A DNA stretch of 64,000 nucleotides from Flavobacteriales bacterium (GCA_018402015.1 JAGYJL010000003.1:27043-91042); one strand, 5' to 3'. Positions 34,553 to 44,711 are shown, counted from the first letter of the stretch. The notes: generated by a model from the letters alone, not told the origin. Translations and numbers: made by a program.

Positions 34553-35915
34553 ATGAAACTCAATACTCCAAAGGAACACGCGATTTTCTCCTGCCGAAAT
34601 GGTGAGGCGGAACTACATTTTGATACGATAAAAAGCGTTTTCAAGAGTATGGTTACCAGCCCTTAGAAACGCTGTGGAGAATTCCGAAACCCTGATGGGT
34701 AAGTATGGCGATGAAGGTGATGATTTGATTTCGAATTTTGAATTCGGGAGATTTTCTTGGAAAGATGCCTTCTGATTTGTTGGATGGTGGCCAATCGCAA
34801 ATCGTTAATCGTCAATCGTCAATCGTTAATCAGTATCGGAAAGGCTCTCCTACGATCTCACCGTTCCCTTGCCCGTTACGTAGTTCCAGCACAGAAACGA
34901 AATCACGTTTCCGTTCAAGCGGTATCAGGTGCAACCCGTTTGGCGTGCTGATCGTCCGCAGAAAGGCCGTTATCGCGAGTTCTATCAATGCGATATTGAT
35001 GTGATCGGTAGCGATTCACTTTTGAACAGGAAATGGTACAAGTGGTCGATGAGGTGTTTGGGAAGTTGAATGTTCCGGTTGCTGTGAATCGACAACCGAA
35101 AACTGCTAGCCGCCACCATTGCCGAGGTTATCAGTGCACCGTACGTTTGTTGACATTACGGTTGCCTTGGATAAACTCGACAAGATAGGAGAGGAGAAGG
35201 TGATGCGTTGAACTGAAGACGCGGCATTTCAGATGTTTCCACCGAAAAACTGTTGCCGCTGATGCGTTTTACCGAAACACAACCGAAGTTGGAATTCCTC
35301 AAAACGTATTTGTCAATCAGCGAAATCGGACAGAAAGGAATTGCAGAAGTTTCGGAAGTATTGGAAACCGCGCAGAAACTCATCTCCAACAAAACGGTTC
35401 TTGAACTTGATTTGACTCTCGCTCGTGGTTTGAACTACTACACAGGCGCCATTTTCGAAGTGCGTTCCAATATTGAAGGAACGCTTTCAAGTAGCATTTC
35501 GGGCGGAGGTCGTTACGATGATCTTACAGGCATTTTCGGAATGAAAGACGTTTCGGGCGTTGGAATTTCCTTTGGTGCCGATCGAATTTACGATGTGCTT
35601 CAAGAGGCGAATCTGTTTCCTGAATTCACATCAGACAGCACACAGGTTTTCTTCGTCAATTTTGGCACAGAAGAAGCGAATTACTGCCTGAGCTTGGTTA
35701 AGCAGCTTCGCGAAGCCGGCATCAATACCGAACTCTATCCTGATAAGGCTAAAATGCAGAAGCAGATGACCTACGCCAACAACAATTCCATTCCGTTTGT
35801 GGCCATGGTCGGCACGCAGGAAATGGAAAGCGGGAAGATCGGAGTGAAGAACATGGTAACAGGAGAGCAATCGTCTCTTTCAGTTTCCGAACTAATTGCA
35901 CTTGTAAACGGTTAA
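34553..35915 (+). pseudogene. hisS: Histidine--tRNA ligase, 5' half frame broken
   Basis: ATG 34553 MKLNTPK..; GEAE... stitched; ARYVV, NEITFPF, WRADRPQ; intact 3' ORF LELDLTLARGLNYYTGAIFEV. Confidence 0.9.
34793..34832. repeat. Heptanucleotide tandem repeat inside hisS
   Basis: AATCGCA AATCGTT AATCGTC AATCGTC AATCGTT AATCA. Confidence 0.9.
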
Positions 35916-35933
35916 GAACCAAAAGAAAATACT

Positions 35934-36683
35934 GTGAGTTCAATAATCGAGAATAAGGCAGAGTCAGTAAAACCTTACAGCCAAGAAGGTTCGAAGACCC
36001 AACAGATTGCAACGATGTTCGATAATATCGCGCATCGCTACGATTTCCTCAATCGTTCGCTTTCTATGGGAATCGACATCATTTGGAGAAAGAAAGCCAT
36101 CGCACAGCTCAAGGATCTGAAGCCGAAAACCATTCTTGATGTAGCAACTGGCACAGGCGATTTCGCGCTCGAAGCAATGAGTTTGAATCCAGATAAGATC
36201 ACGGGAGTAGATATTTCTGTTGGAATGCTTGAACTTGGAAAAGTGAAGATTGCCAAGAAAAAGCTTTCCAACAAGATTGAAATGGTGGTGGGCGATTCAG
36301 AAAATCTTCCATTCAAAGACAATACTTACGATGCGGCCACCGTTGCTTTTGGCGTGCGGAATTTTGAGAACCTTCAAAAAGGACTGACGGACATTAATCG
36401 TGTGCTTCGGCCAGGCGGAAAACTGGTTGTATTGGAACTTTCAACACCAAAGAAGTTTCCGGTCAAGCAATTGTTCGGATTCTACTTCAATAATATTCTT
36501 CCGTTGTTCGGGAAAATGCTCTCGAAAGACGATTCGGCCTACACCTATTTGCCCGAATCGGTAAATGCCTTTCCAGATGGTGAAGATTTTAAAAAAGTAA
36601 TGGCTGCAGCTGGATTTGAACACAACACTTCCAAGTCGCTAACGCTTGGAATTTGCAGTTTATATACTGGCATCAAAGCCTGA
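35934..36683 (+). CDS. ubiE: Ubiquinone/menaquinone biosynthesis methyltransferase
   Basis: MFDNIAHRYDFLNRSLSMGIDIIWRKKAI; ILDVATGTGDFALEA; KGLTDINRVLRPGGKLVVLELSTP. Confidence 0.95.
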   Translation: MSSIIENKAESVKPYSQEGSKTQQIATMFDNIAHRYDFLNRSLSMGIDIIWRKKAIAQLKDLKPKTILDVATGTGDFALEAMSLNPDKITGVDISVGMLELGKVKIAKKKLSNKIEMVVGDSENLPFKDNTYDAATVAFGVRNFENLQKGLTDINRVLRPGGKLVVLELSTPKKFPVKQLFGFYFNNILPLFGKMLSKDDSAYTYLPESVNAFPDGEDFKKVMAAAGFEHNTSKSLTLGICSLYTGIKA

Positions 36684-37425
36684 TTTGCAGCTGAGTCGAA
36701 AACATATCGTTCATGTATCGGTCTTTTTTTCAGTGCTTTTGGCGCTGAGTTCAAGCAGCTACGCACAGTTTCCACTCAAATTCAAGGAGAAGAAGCAACT
36801 CAATCTTACCAAGTACGATCGAAGAATGTTCCACTTTGGCTTTTCGCTAGGAATGAACTATTCAGACATCGCGGTAAAACTGAAGGACAACATTCAAGCG
36901 CTCGATTCTTTGTACGTGGTTGAACCAAAGGGAGCCGTGGGTTTCAACTTGGGCATTGTGTCCGATATGCGTTTAGGAGAGCACTTCAACATGCGTTTCA
37001 TACCTGGAATATCCTTTGTTGGTCGTTCCATGGAATACACATTGTACGAACGCGACACCGTGCCAGTGGTTTACGATAAAGTGGTCAACTCCGTCTATCT
37101 GGAGGTTCCGCTGTACTTCAAGTTTCGCTCTCGCAGAATCAACAACTGGCGCGTTTACATCCTAGGAGGTGGAAAATTCCTCTACGATATGGCCACCAAA
37201 GAAGACGTTCAAACAGACGAGGTCATTCTTAAAATGAAGCGAGAGGACTACACATGGGATCTCGGTGTTGGAGTCGATTTCTATCTCGAATACTTCAAAC
37301 TTTCTACCGAGCTAAGGATGTCCTTTGGAATCAACAATCTCCTAGTAGAAGATCAAACGGTTTTTACCAATTCAATCGAATCGCTCAAGTCGAAAACGTT
37401 CCTGTTCTCGATCTACTTTGAATAA
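36646..37425 (+). CDS. porT: PorT-family outer-membrane protein (T9SS-associated)
   Basis: Overlaps the 3' end of ubiE; beta-barrel pattern, FHFGFSLGMNYSDI..YLEVPLYFKFRSRRINNWRVYILGGGKF; start codon uncertain. Confidence 0.7.
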   Translation: MEFAVYILASKPDLQLSRKHIVHVSVFFSVLLALSSSSYAQFPLKFKEKKQLNLTKYDRRMFHFGFSLGMNYSDIAVKLKDNIQALDSLYVVEPKGAVGFNLGIVSDMRLGEHFNMRFIPGISFVGRSMEYTLYERDTVPVVYDKVVNSVYLEVPLYFKFRSRRINNWRVYILGGGKFLYDMATKEDVQTDEVILKMKREDYTWDLGVGVDFYLEYFKLSTELRMSFGINNLLVEDQTVFTNSIESLKSKTFLFSIYFE

Positions 37426-37446
37426 AATTTGGGCATTTCCCCAAGC

Positions 37447-37532
37447 TTCGCAAGGGGTCGGGTTTTCCGCTATATCTTTTTTGCCTGCAGACAAAAAAGG
37501 ATGCCGCTTCAACCCCTAATGCAAACTGACCG
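37447..37532. repeat. Dispersed intergenic element (second copy of 22650-22782)
   Basis: GCAAGGGGTCGGGTTTTCCGCTATATCTTTTTTGCCTGCAGACAAAAAAGGATGCCGCTTCAACCCCTAATGCAAACTGACC; internal TTTTTTGCCTGCAGACAAAAAA stem. Confidence 0.65.
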
Positions 37533-37595
37533 GAACCGTTTTTCCACTCCTAACTTATTTCAGAATCTCTCAAACAAAACTTCTAAACCCGTTCT

Positions 37596-39155
37596 TTGCA
37601 CTTCGCAATGAAAGACATCAACATCATCGTATCCGCACAGGATTACGGCAACGAAGAACTTGTTCAGCAGGCAGTTTCGCGAGCGGCAGGGATTCCAGTT
37701 TCTGAAATGGCGGGTTTTCAAGAGTTGAAAAGAAGCATTGACGCTCGCAACAGAAACATCAAGTTCAATCTTCGGGTTCGCGTTTACGCCAAAGATGAAA
37801 AGCCCGAAGAACATCATCCCAAATTCGAGCGAAGAGAATTTCAAGATATTTCCAAAGCAGAGCATGTGGTAATTGTTGGGGCTGGCCCAGCTGGGCTCTT
37901 TGCAGCACTACAATTGATTGAGCAAGGCATCAAACCCATCATTATTGAACGCGGAAAGAATGTTCGAGATAGAAGACGCGATCTGGCTGCTATCAATAAA
38001 GAACACATCGTCAATCCAGAAAGCAACTACTGCTTTGGCGAAGGCGGTGCGGGAACCTATTCTGACGGAAAACTTTACACCCGTTCAACTAAGCGTGGCG
38101 ATGTTGATCGTATTCTCAGCACCTTCATTCAGTTTGGTGCCGATGACGATATTCTGGTCAACAATCACCCGCATATCGGAACCAATAAACTGCCACAGAT
38201 CATCACGGCCATTCGCGAGCAGATCGTTGCTTGTGGTGGTGAAGTACGTTTCAATTCCAAACTCACCGATATTCATTTGAATGGAAACGAGATTGCTGGC
38301 GTGGTCATCAATCAAGAGGAGAAACTTTCAACCAAAAAACTCATTCTCGCCACGGGTCATTCGGCTCGAGATATTTATGAATTGCTTCACAAGAAAGGAA
38401 TTGAAATTGAGGCCAAGCAATTTGCCATGGGTGTTCGTGTAGAACATCCGCAAGCGCTCATCAATTCTATTCAATATCACGGTGTGAGCTGCGAAACCCT
38501 GCCGCCAGCAGCGTACGCATTGGTCAACCAGGTTAAAGACCGTGGTGTATACTCATTCTGTATGTGTCCGGGTGGAATAATTGCACCATGCGCCACTGCA
38601 CCGGGCGAAATTGTGACCAATGGCTGGAGCCCAAGCAAACGGAACAATCCTTTTGCCAATTCAGGAATCGTTGTTCCTGTGGAACCAGAAGATTACAAGC
38701 AGTTTGCGTCTGCAGGTCCGTTGGCTGGTTTACGCTATCAGCAGTATGTGGAACAGATGGTTTGCAAAATGGCAGGCGGCACGCAAACAGCCCCAGCGCA
38801 GCGTTTGTCCGATTTCGTTAACGGAAAACTCAGTTCCGATCTTCCTGTCAATTCCTACAAACCAGGAACGGTTTCTATGCAGCTTTCGGAGGTGCTTCCC
38901 AAAGCTATTCATCAGCGCTTGCGCGGAGGTTTTCAGGAATTTGGGAAGAAAATGCGCGGCTATCTTACAAATGAAGCAGTGGCGGTGGCGGTAGAAAGTA
39001 GAACATCATCGCCTGTTAGAATTCCTCGAAACGATAACGGAGAGCATCCACAGATAAAAGGACTTTACCCTTGCGGGGAAGGTGGTGGATACGCTGGCGG
39101 AATTGTATCTGCAGCAATTGATGGCGAAAAAATTGCCGGTCATTTGATTTCGTAA
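37596..39155 (+). CDS. NAD(P)/FAD-dependent oxidoreductase
   Basis: 519 aa; VVIVGAGPAGLFAALQLIEQGIKPIIIERG; NYCFGEGGAGTYSDGKLYTR; YPCGEGGGYAGGIVSAAIDG. Confidence 0.9.
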   Translation: MHFAMKDINIIVSAQDYGNEELVQQAVSRAAGIPVSEMAGFQELKRSIDARNRNIKFNLRVRVYAKDEKPEEHHPKFERREFQDISKAEHVVIVGAGPAGLFAALQLIEQGIKPIIIERGKNVRDRRRDLAAINKEHIVNPESNYCFGEGGAGTYSDGKLYTRSTKRGDVDRILSTFIQFGADDDILVNNHPHIGTNKLPQIITAIREQIVACGGEVRFNSKLTDIHLNGNEIAGVVINQEEKLSTKKLILATGHSARDIYELLHKKGIEIEAKQFAMGVRVEHPQALINSIQYHGVSCETLPPAAYALVNQVKDRGVYSFCMCPGGIIAPCATAPGEIVTNGWSPSKRNNPFANSGIVVPVEPEDYKQFASAGPLAGLRYQQYVEQMVCKMAGGTQTAPAQRLSDFVNGKLSSDLPVNSYKPGTVSMQLSEVLPKAIHQRLRGGFQEFGKKMRGYLTNEAVAVAVESRTSSPVRIPRNDNGEHPQIKGLYPCGEGGGYAGGIVSAAIDGEKIAGHLIS

Positions 39156-39185
39156 AATACTGTATGTCAGTATTTTGATTTTAAT

Positions 39186-39215
39186 TGTTTAAGAAAAACA
39201 ATAAAAGATTAAACA
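39186..39215. promoter_or_regulatory. TGTTTAA-N16-TTAAACA motif (operator or ECF-type promoter)
   Basis: TGTTTAA 39186-39192, 16 nt, TTAAACA 39209-39215; 50 nt before the DUF4397 start. Confidence 0.6.
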
Positions 39216-39264
39216 AAATAAGTGTTGTTGATGTTTGACCATTAAATCATAAAATCACAACACA

Positions 39265-41698
39265 ATGAAAAATCAAAACTCTTCTCGCAGCACTGCTTGC
39301 TGGCATATCAGCAGCACTGTTGCACAGGCTCAAAACCGCTAGGTTAGAGTAAATTCACACCCGCTGATGCCCTTGCGTCTGTGGTTGACGTGTACGTGAA
39401 TGGCGGAGCAACCCGTTCATTGACGATTTCGCATTCAGAACCAGTACAGGATTCATCGATGTTCCTGCGGGAGTGAATTTGAACATTGGAATTGCGCCTT
39501 CCACTAGTACTGGTCCAGGCGATATTCTATTTACACTCCCAGCAATAAACCTAACTGCCGGTGAAACTTACCTTGCAATTGCCAATGGAATCGTATCTCC
39601 AACTGGATATATGCCGAATTCAACCATGGCTCCTTTCGGTTTGGATATTTTCCTCAACGCAAGAGAAGTTGCTGCAGGAGGTGCTGGAACCAATGATGTT
39701 CTTGTTTATCATGGTGCTACAGATGCTCCAATGGTAGATGTAGACGAATTGAACGTTGTAAGCGGTCAGGCTGTGAATGACCTGTCTTATTCTGAATTCC
39801 AAGGTTATTTGACTCTTGGTGTTGAAGATTACATGCTTCAGGTTCAAGCGGCTGCAAATGGTGCAGCTGTAGCAGCATTTGATGCTCCTTTGGCTACTTT
39901 GGGTGTTGATGGTGCAGCACTTACTATTCTTGCCTCAGGTTTTCTTAATCCTGCCAACAACAATAACGGCCCAGCTTTCGGACTATTTGTATCCACTGGC
40001 GCTGCAGGTCCATTGTTGGCTCTACCAACACCAGAAGCACGTGTGGAGATCATTCATAACTCTGCAGATGCTGCAGCCGCTGTAGTAGATGTATTTGTAA
40101 ATGGAGAAGAGGCAGTTCCGAATTTTGCATTCAGAACATCAACTGGTTTTATTACTCTTCCAGCAGGTATGCCACTTTCTATTGAAGTAGCGCCTGACGG
40201 AGCTGGATTGGGAGGCGCATTGCCTGCAATTGATATTCCATTCCTTGCATCAGGCGAAACGTACATAGCCATTGCGAACGGAATCGTAAGCGGTTCGGGT
40301 TATTCGCCAGCGCCAGCATTTGCTTTAGACATTTATGCTGGTGCACGTGAAGTTGCTTCAGGAGGTGCTGGAACAAATGATGTTCTTGTTTACCATGGTG
40401 CTACAGATGCTCCAATGGTAGATGTAGACGAATTGAATGTTGTAAGCGGTCAGGCTGTTAACGACCTGTCTTATTCTGAATTCCAAGGATATTTGACTCT
40501 TGGTGTTGAAGATTACATGCTTCAAGTACAAGCAGCTGCAAGTGGAACAGCCGTTGCAGCTTTTGATGCTCCATTGGCAGGTCTTGCAATTGACGGTGCT
40601 GCATTGACTATTCTAGCGTCTGGTTTCTTGGACCCATCTGCTAACAACAACGGACCAGCTTTCGGACTGTACGTTTCTTCAGGAGTTGCAGGTCCGTTGA
40701 CAATGCTTCCAATGTCTATGGCCCGTCTAGAGGTGATCCATAACTCAGCTGATGCTGCCGCTGCGGTAGTAGATGTGTTCGTAAATGGAACTGAGTTGAT
40801 TCCAGATTTTGCTTTCAGAACAACCACCGGTTTTATTGATGTACCAGCAGGTATGCCACTTTCTATTGAAGTAGCACCTGACGGAGCTGGATTGGGAGGC
40901 GCGCTTCCTGCTATCAACATCCCGTTCCTTGGCTCTGGAAAAACATATATCGCCATTGCAAACGGAATCGTTTCTGCAACCGGGTACAACCCAAGTGCGA
41001 TGGATGCTCCATTCGGTTTACATATTTACGATGAGGCTCGCGAAGCGGCAACATCAGGCGCAACGAACACAGATATTCTGGTTTACCATGGAGCTACTGA
41101 TGCGCCAACTGTTGATGTTGTAGAAACAGGTTTAGGAGCAGGACTAATTGTAAACGACATTGCTTACAGTGAGTTCAATGCTGACGGGTACTTGGAGTTA
41201 CCAACACAGAACTATCAGTTGGCTATACAAGATGAAACAGGCTCTGTAACTGTGGCAACTTTTGATGCTCCTTTGGAGACCCTTATGACAGAAGGTGCTG
41301 CATTGACCGTTCTTGCTTCTGGTTTCTTAACGCCAGCGGATAACAGCAACGGTGCTGGTTTCGGATTATGGGCATCTCTTGGATCAGGTGGAGCTTTGAT
41401 TCCGCTATCTAATGTTACAGGAATTCAAGATGTAGAATCTATCAGTAACGCAGCATTGTTCCCGAATCCTACAAACGATAATGCAACCATGTTCTTTGAC
41501 CTGGTTGAGGATGAGAACATCAATCTAGAAGTGGTGAACACAATGGGACAGCGTGTTTTTGTAAGAAGCTTTGGTGAGATGCTATCAGGAAATCACAGAG
41601 TTGAGCTTCCTGCCAGCGAAATGGCTCCAGGTTTCTATTTCGTAAACCTTCGCACCAACAATGGTGTTGTATCTACTAAGCTGCAAGTAGTTCGATAA
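39265..41698 (+). pseudogene. DUF4397-repeat secreted protein with T9SS sorting domain; 5' end contains a probable indel patch
   Basis: ARVEIIHNSADAAAAVVDVFVNG units; C-terminus ISNAALFPNPTNDNATMFFDL...GFYFVNLRTNNGVVSTKLQVVR; ORF 39473..41698 is intact. Confidence 0.85.
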
Positions 41699-41711
41699 TT
41701 TCCCGCAGTGA

Positions 41712-41748
41712 CTGGCGTCCCGTTCCGCGAGGGGCGGGGCGCCTTTTT
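41712..41748 (+). terminator. Rho-independent terminator
   Basis: GGCGTCCCGTTCCGCGAGGGGCGGGGCGCCTTTTT. Confidence 0.75.
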
Positions 41749-41759
41749 ATACTCAAATA

Positions 41760-42665
41760 ATGGCAAAGGTTCTCATAACAGGCGGTTCAGGTTCAATAGG
41801 TAGGAGACTTATTCCTAAACTAAAGTCCAAGGGTCACGAGGTTGTAGTTATTGGTCGTTCTCAACATGGCGATTTGGATGTGCCAAGTTTTACATGGGAC
41901 CTTAACAACGGAACCATGGATGAACGAGCATTGAAAGATGTAACGCATATCATTCATTTGGCAGGAGCAGGTATTGCCGATAAGGCTTGGTCTCCAAAAC
42001 GGAAGCAGGAAATAATTGAAAGTCGGGTAAAACCACTTCAATTGCTTGCCGAGGTGTTGAAGAAGCGTAATCAACGAATCGATGCTATCATTTCGTCATC
42101 GGCAGTTGGTTATTATGGAGCTATCACTTCAGAAAAAATCTTCAGCGAAGAAGACGCACCGGCTCAGGATTTTTTAGGTAGCACATGCCAAATGTGGGAA
42201 GAGGCGGTCATGTTGTTCAGATCTGTAGCCGATCGAGAAGTAAGAATTCGCACAGGAATTGTTCTACTGAAAGAAGATGGTGCATTGCAAAAGTTGGCTG
42301 CACCGGTCAAACTCGGATTTGGAGCTGCAATTGGTTCAGGAAAACAATGGATGCCATGGATTCATATAGATGATATGGTAGCAGTTTATTTACAGGCCGT
42401 TGAGGATACAAACCTGAATGGACCTTACAATGCAGCAGCACCAGAACACAACAACCAAACGAATTTTATTAAAAAAACAGGAAAAGCACTCAGACGACCC
42501 GTGTTTCTTCCGCCAGTTCCGGGCTTCCTTATAAAAGCACTTATGGGTGATATGTCCAAGGTGGTCACAGAAGGCTCACGTGTTTCTTCACAGAAAATCA
42601 TCGATGCCGGATTCGAATTCAAATATCCTCAACTGCAAGAAGCACTTAACCACCTATTTCAATGA
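41760..42665 (+). CDS. TIGR01777-family NAD-dependent epimerase/oxidoreductase
   Basis: VLITGGSGSIGRRLIPKLKSKGHEV; SSSAVGYYG; GSGKQWMPWIHIDDMV. Confidence 0.9.
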   Translation: MAKVLITGGSGSIGRRLIPKLKSKGHEVVVIGRSQHGDLDVPSFTWDLNNGTMDERALKDVTHIIHLAGAGIADKAWSPKRKQEIIESRVKPLQLLAEVLKKRNQRIDAIISSSAVGYYGAITSEKIFSEEDAPAQDFLGSTCQMWEEAVMLFRSVADREVRIRTGIVLLKEDGALQKLAAPVKLGFGAAIGSGKQWMPWIHIDDMVAVYLQAVEDTNLNGPYNAAAPEHNNQTNFIKKTGKALRRPVFLPPVPGFLIKALMGDMSKVVTEGSRVSSQKIIDAGFEFKYPQLQEALNHLFQ

Positions 42666-43147
42666 AACTTCACGAACAACGATACACACAATTTTTACCC
42701 ATCTCGCTCGATGAAGCGTGGGATTTCTTCTCGGCACCTCAAAACCTGAACGAGATAACACCAGACGAGATGAAGTTTGAAATTCTTACCAAGGAAATTC
42801 CAAGAATGTACCCAGGTCAGATCATTCAGTATAACGTTACGCCATTTCCGTTTTTTAAAACCGGTTGGGTCACAGAGATCACACATGTATTGGATAAACG
42901 TTATTTCGTTGACGAGCAGCGCTTTGGCCCATACGCCATGTGGCATCATCAACATCATTTCGAAGAGCAGAAAGGGGGAGTACTTATGACCGATATCTTA
43001 CACTACCGTGTTCCACTTGGTATTGTTGGTAAGTTGGTCAATGCGCTTTTCATACAACGCAAGGTTAAAGGCATATTTGAGTACCGTTTTAAGTTACTTG
43101 AGAACAAGTTTGGTAATACTGCGTTAACAGTTAACGAACGAGAATAA
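42662..43147 (+). CDS. SRPBCC-family (ligand-binding SRPBCC) protein
   Basis: LDEAWDFFSAPQNLNEITPDEMKFEIL; overlaps both neighbours (operon). Confidence 0.85.
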   Translation: MKLHEQRYTQFLPISLDEAWDFFSAPQNLNEITPDEMKFEILTKEIPRMYPGQIIQYNVTPFPFFKTGWVTEITHVLDKRYFVDEQRFGPYAMWHHQHHFEEQKGGVLMTDILHYRVPLGIVGKLVNALFIQRKVKGIFEYRFKLLENKFGNTALTVNERE

Positions 43148-44028
43148 TGGGCAAGTACAGCATCAAAGATCTAGAGACGCTATCTGGCGTTAAGGCTCAT
43201 ACAATTAGAATTTGGGAAAAACGATACGGAGTGATAACTCCTGATCGTACTGATACCAATATCCGAACATATTGCGATAGTGATCTGAAAAAGCTTCTGA
43301 ATATTGCGTTGTTGAACAACCATGGTCTCAAGATCTCCAAAATTTCTAAGCTAAAGTATGAAGACCTCTGTCAAGAGGTAGAGAAGCTTGCCATTACAGA
43401 AACATCCTATGATACCTATATCGATAGGTTGATCGTTGCAATGGTAGATCTTGATAGACCAAAGTTTGAGATGTTGATCAGAGAAGCCACAGAAAAAATG
43501 GGTTTCGAAGGAACCTGTATCAACATTCTATATCCATTTCTTCAGAAAATCGGAGTGATGTGGATGGCCAACTCGATCAATCCGGCTCAAGAGCACTTCA
43601 TAAGTAGTTTGATCATTCAGAAAATGTATGTTGCCACGGATCAACTCTATTCTCCTGATGCTAAGGAGAAAAAGGCGATTTTCTTTTTGAGAGAAGGTGA
43701 ATTGCACGAAATGGGTCTCTTGTTCTACCGTTACCTTATGAAGAAACGTGATGTTGAGGTAATTTATCTTGGTCAGTCTGTTCCGATGGTTGATCTGAAA
43801 CAGACAGTTGAAGCCCACAAACCCGATTTTTTGGTAACAGCCCTTGTTGCCACATTGGATGAAGATGCGCTGGATGCTTATCTGAAATCTTTGGCTGAGA
43901 GTTTTCCTAAACAGAAGATCATCGTTTCAGGATATCAGGTAAGTCAATTCAAAAGGCCTGTTGCCAAGAATATTATCAAGGTTGATGATGTGCACCAATA
44001 CATCGATTATATCGACAACAAGATTTAA
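43147..44028 (+). CDS. MerR-family regulator with C-terminal B12-binding domain (CarH/LitR-like)
   Basis: MGKYSIKDLETLSGVKAHTIRIWEKRYG HTH; W-x9-EH (WMANSINPAQEH) and GELHEMG. Confidence 0.88.
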   Translation: MGKYSIKDLETLSGVKAHTIRIWEKRYGVITPDRTDTNIRTYCDSDLKKLLNIALLNNHGLKISKISKLKYEDLCQEVEKLAITETSYDTYIDRLIVAMVDLDRPKFEMLIREATEKMGFEGTCINILYPFLQKIGVMWMANSINPAQEHFISSLIIQKMYVATDQLYSPDAKEKKAIFFLREGELHEMGLLFYRYLMKKRDVEVIYLGQSVPMVDLKQTVEAHKPDFLVTALVATLDEDALDAYLKSLAESFPKQKIIVSGYQVSQFKRPVAKNIIKVDDVHQYIDYIDNKI

Positions 44029-44049
44029 GTAGCTTTTTAGTTTTCTTAA

Positions 44050-44093
44050 CAAAACGCTGAAACCCTTGCTAGTCAAGGGTTTCAGCGTTTTTG
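44050..44093 (+). terminator. Strong rho-independent terminator
   Basis: AAAACGCTGAAACCCTTGCTAGTCAAGGGTTTCAGCGTTTTT. Confidence 0.9.
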
Positions 44094-44101
44094 TTGAAAA
44101 A

Positions 44102-44131
44102 TGTTTAACTTTTTTTAAAAATAGTTAGACA
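44102..44131. promoter_or_regulatory. TGTTTAA-N16-TTAGACA motif
   Basis: TGTTTAA 44102-44108, TTAGACA 44125-44131; upstream of the ECF sigma gene. Confidence 0.6.
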
Positions 44132-44165
44132 ATAATTTGTGTGTTTAAACATTGATACATAGATT

Positions 44166-44195
44166 TGTTCAACAATTAGAAACAACACTTAAACA
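44166..44195. promoter_or_regulatory. TGTTCAA-N16-TTAAACA motif
   Basis: TGTTCAA 44166-44172, TTAAACA 44189-44195; overlaps a degenerate third copy 44142-44171 (TGTTTAA-N16-TTGTTCA). Confidence 0.55.
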
Positions 44196-44204
44196 AAATA
44201 TATC

Positions 44205-44711
44205 ATGTCAGCACTAACATTCAACGACAGACTTCTTAAAATGAGCGATGTGCTAGAGTACTTCGCTCTTAGTCTAACCAAAAACAAAGAAGATGCTCAG
44301 GATCTTCTTCAGGAAACAATGGTAAAGGCCATCACTTACCAAGATAAGTACACGCCAAATACCAATATGAAAGCATGGTTGCACACGATCATGAAAAACA
44401 CCTTTATCAATCAGTATCGTAAGATGAAGCGTGCGAACACGGTCATTACTACCAAGGATGATGTAGACGTGTTGGATTTTGTTCCAGCAGCTTCAGAATA
44501 CACTCCAGAAAGTGTGAGAGCGACAAAGGAAATCACAAAGGTGATCGATGCGTTGGACGACAACACACGAATTCCGTTTACAATGCACCTCAAAGGTTTC
44601 AAGTACAAAGAAATTGCAGAGCACTTGGATATTCCTATTGGAACGGTAAAAAGCCGAATCTACTTTGCCAAGCAATCTTTGATGAAAGATTTGAAGGATT
44701 ACAGAAACTGA
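44205..44711 (+). CDS. ECF-type RNA polymerase sigma factor
   Basis: DAQDLLQETMVKAITYQDKYTPNTNMKAWLHTIMKNTFINQYRK; YKEIAEHLDIPIGTVKSRIYFAKQSL. Confidence 0.95.
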   Translation: MSALTFNDRLLKMSDVLEYFALSLTKNKEDAQDLLQETMVKAITYQDKYTPNTNMKAWLHTIMKNTFINQYRKMKRANTVITTKDDVDVLDFVPAASEYTPESVRATKEITKVIDALDDNTRIPFTMHLKGFKYKEIAEHLDIPIGTVKSRIYFAKQSLMKDLKDYRN

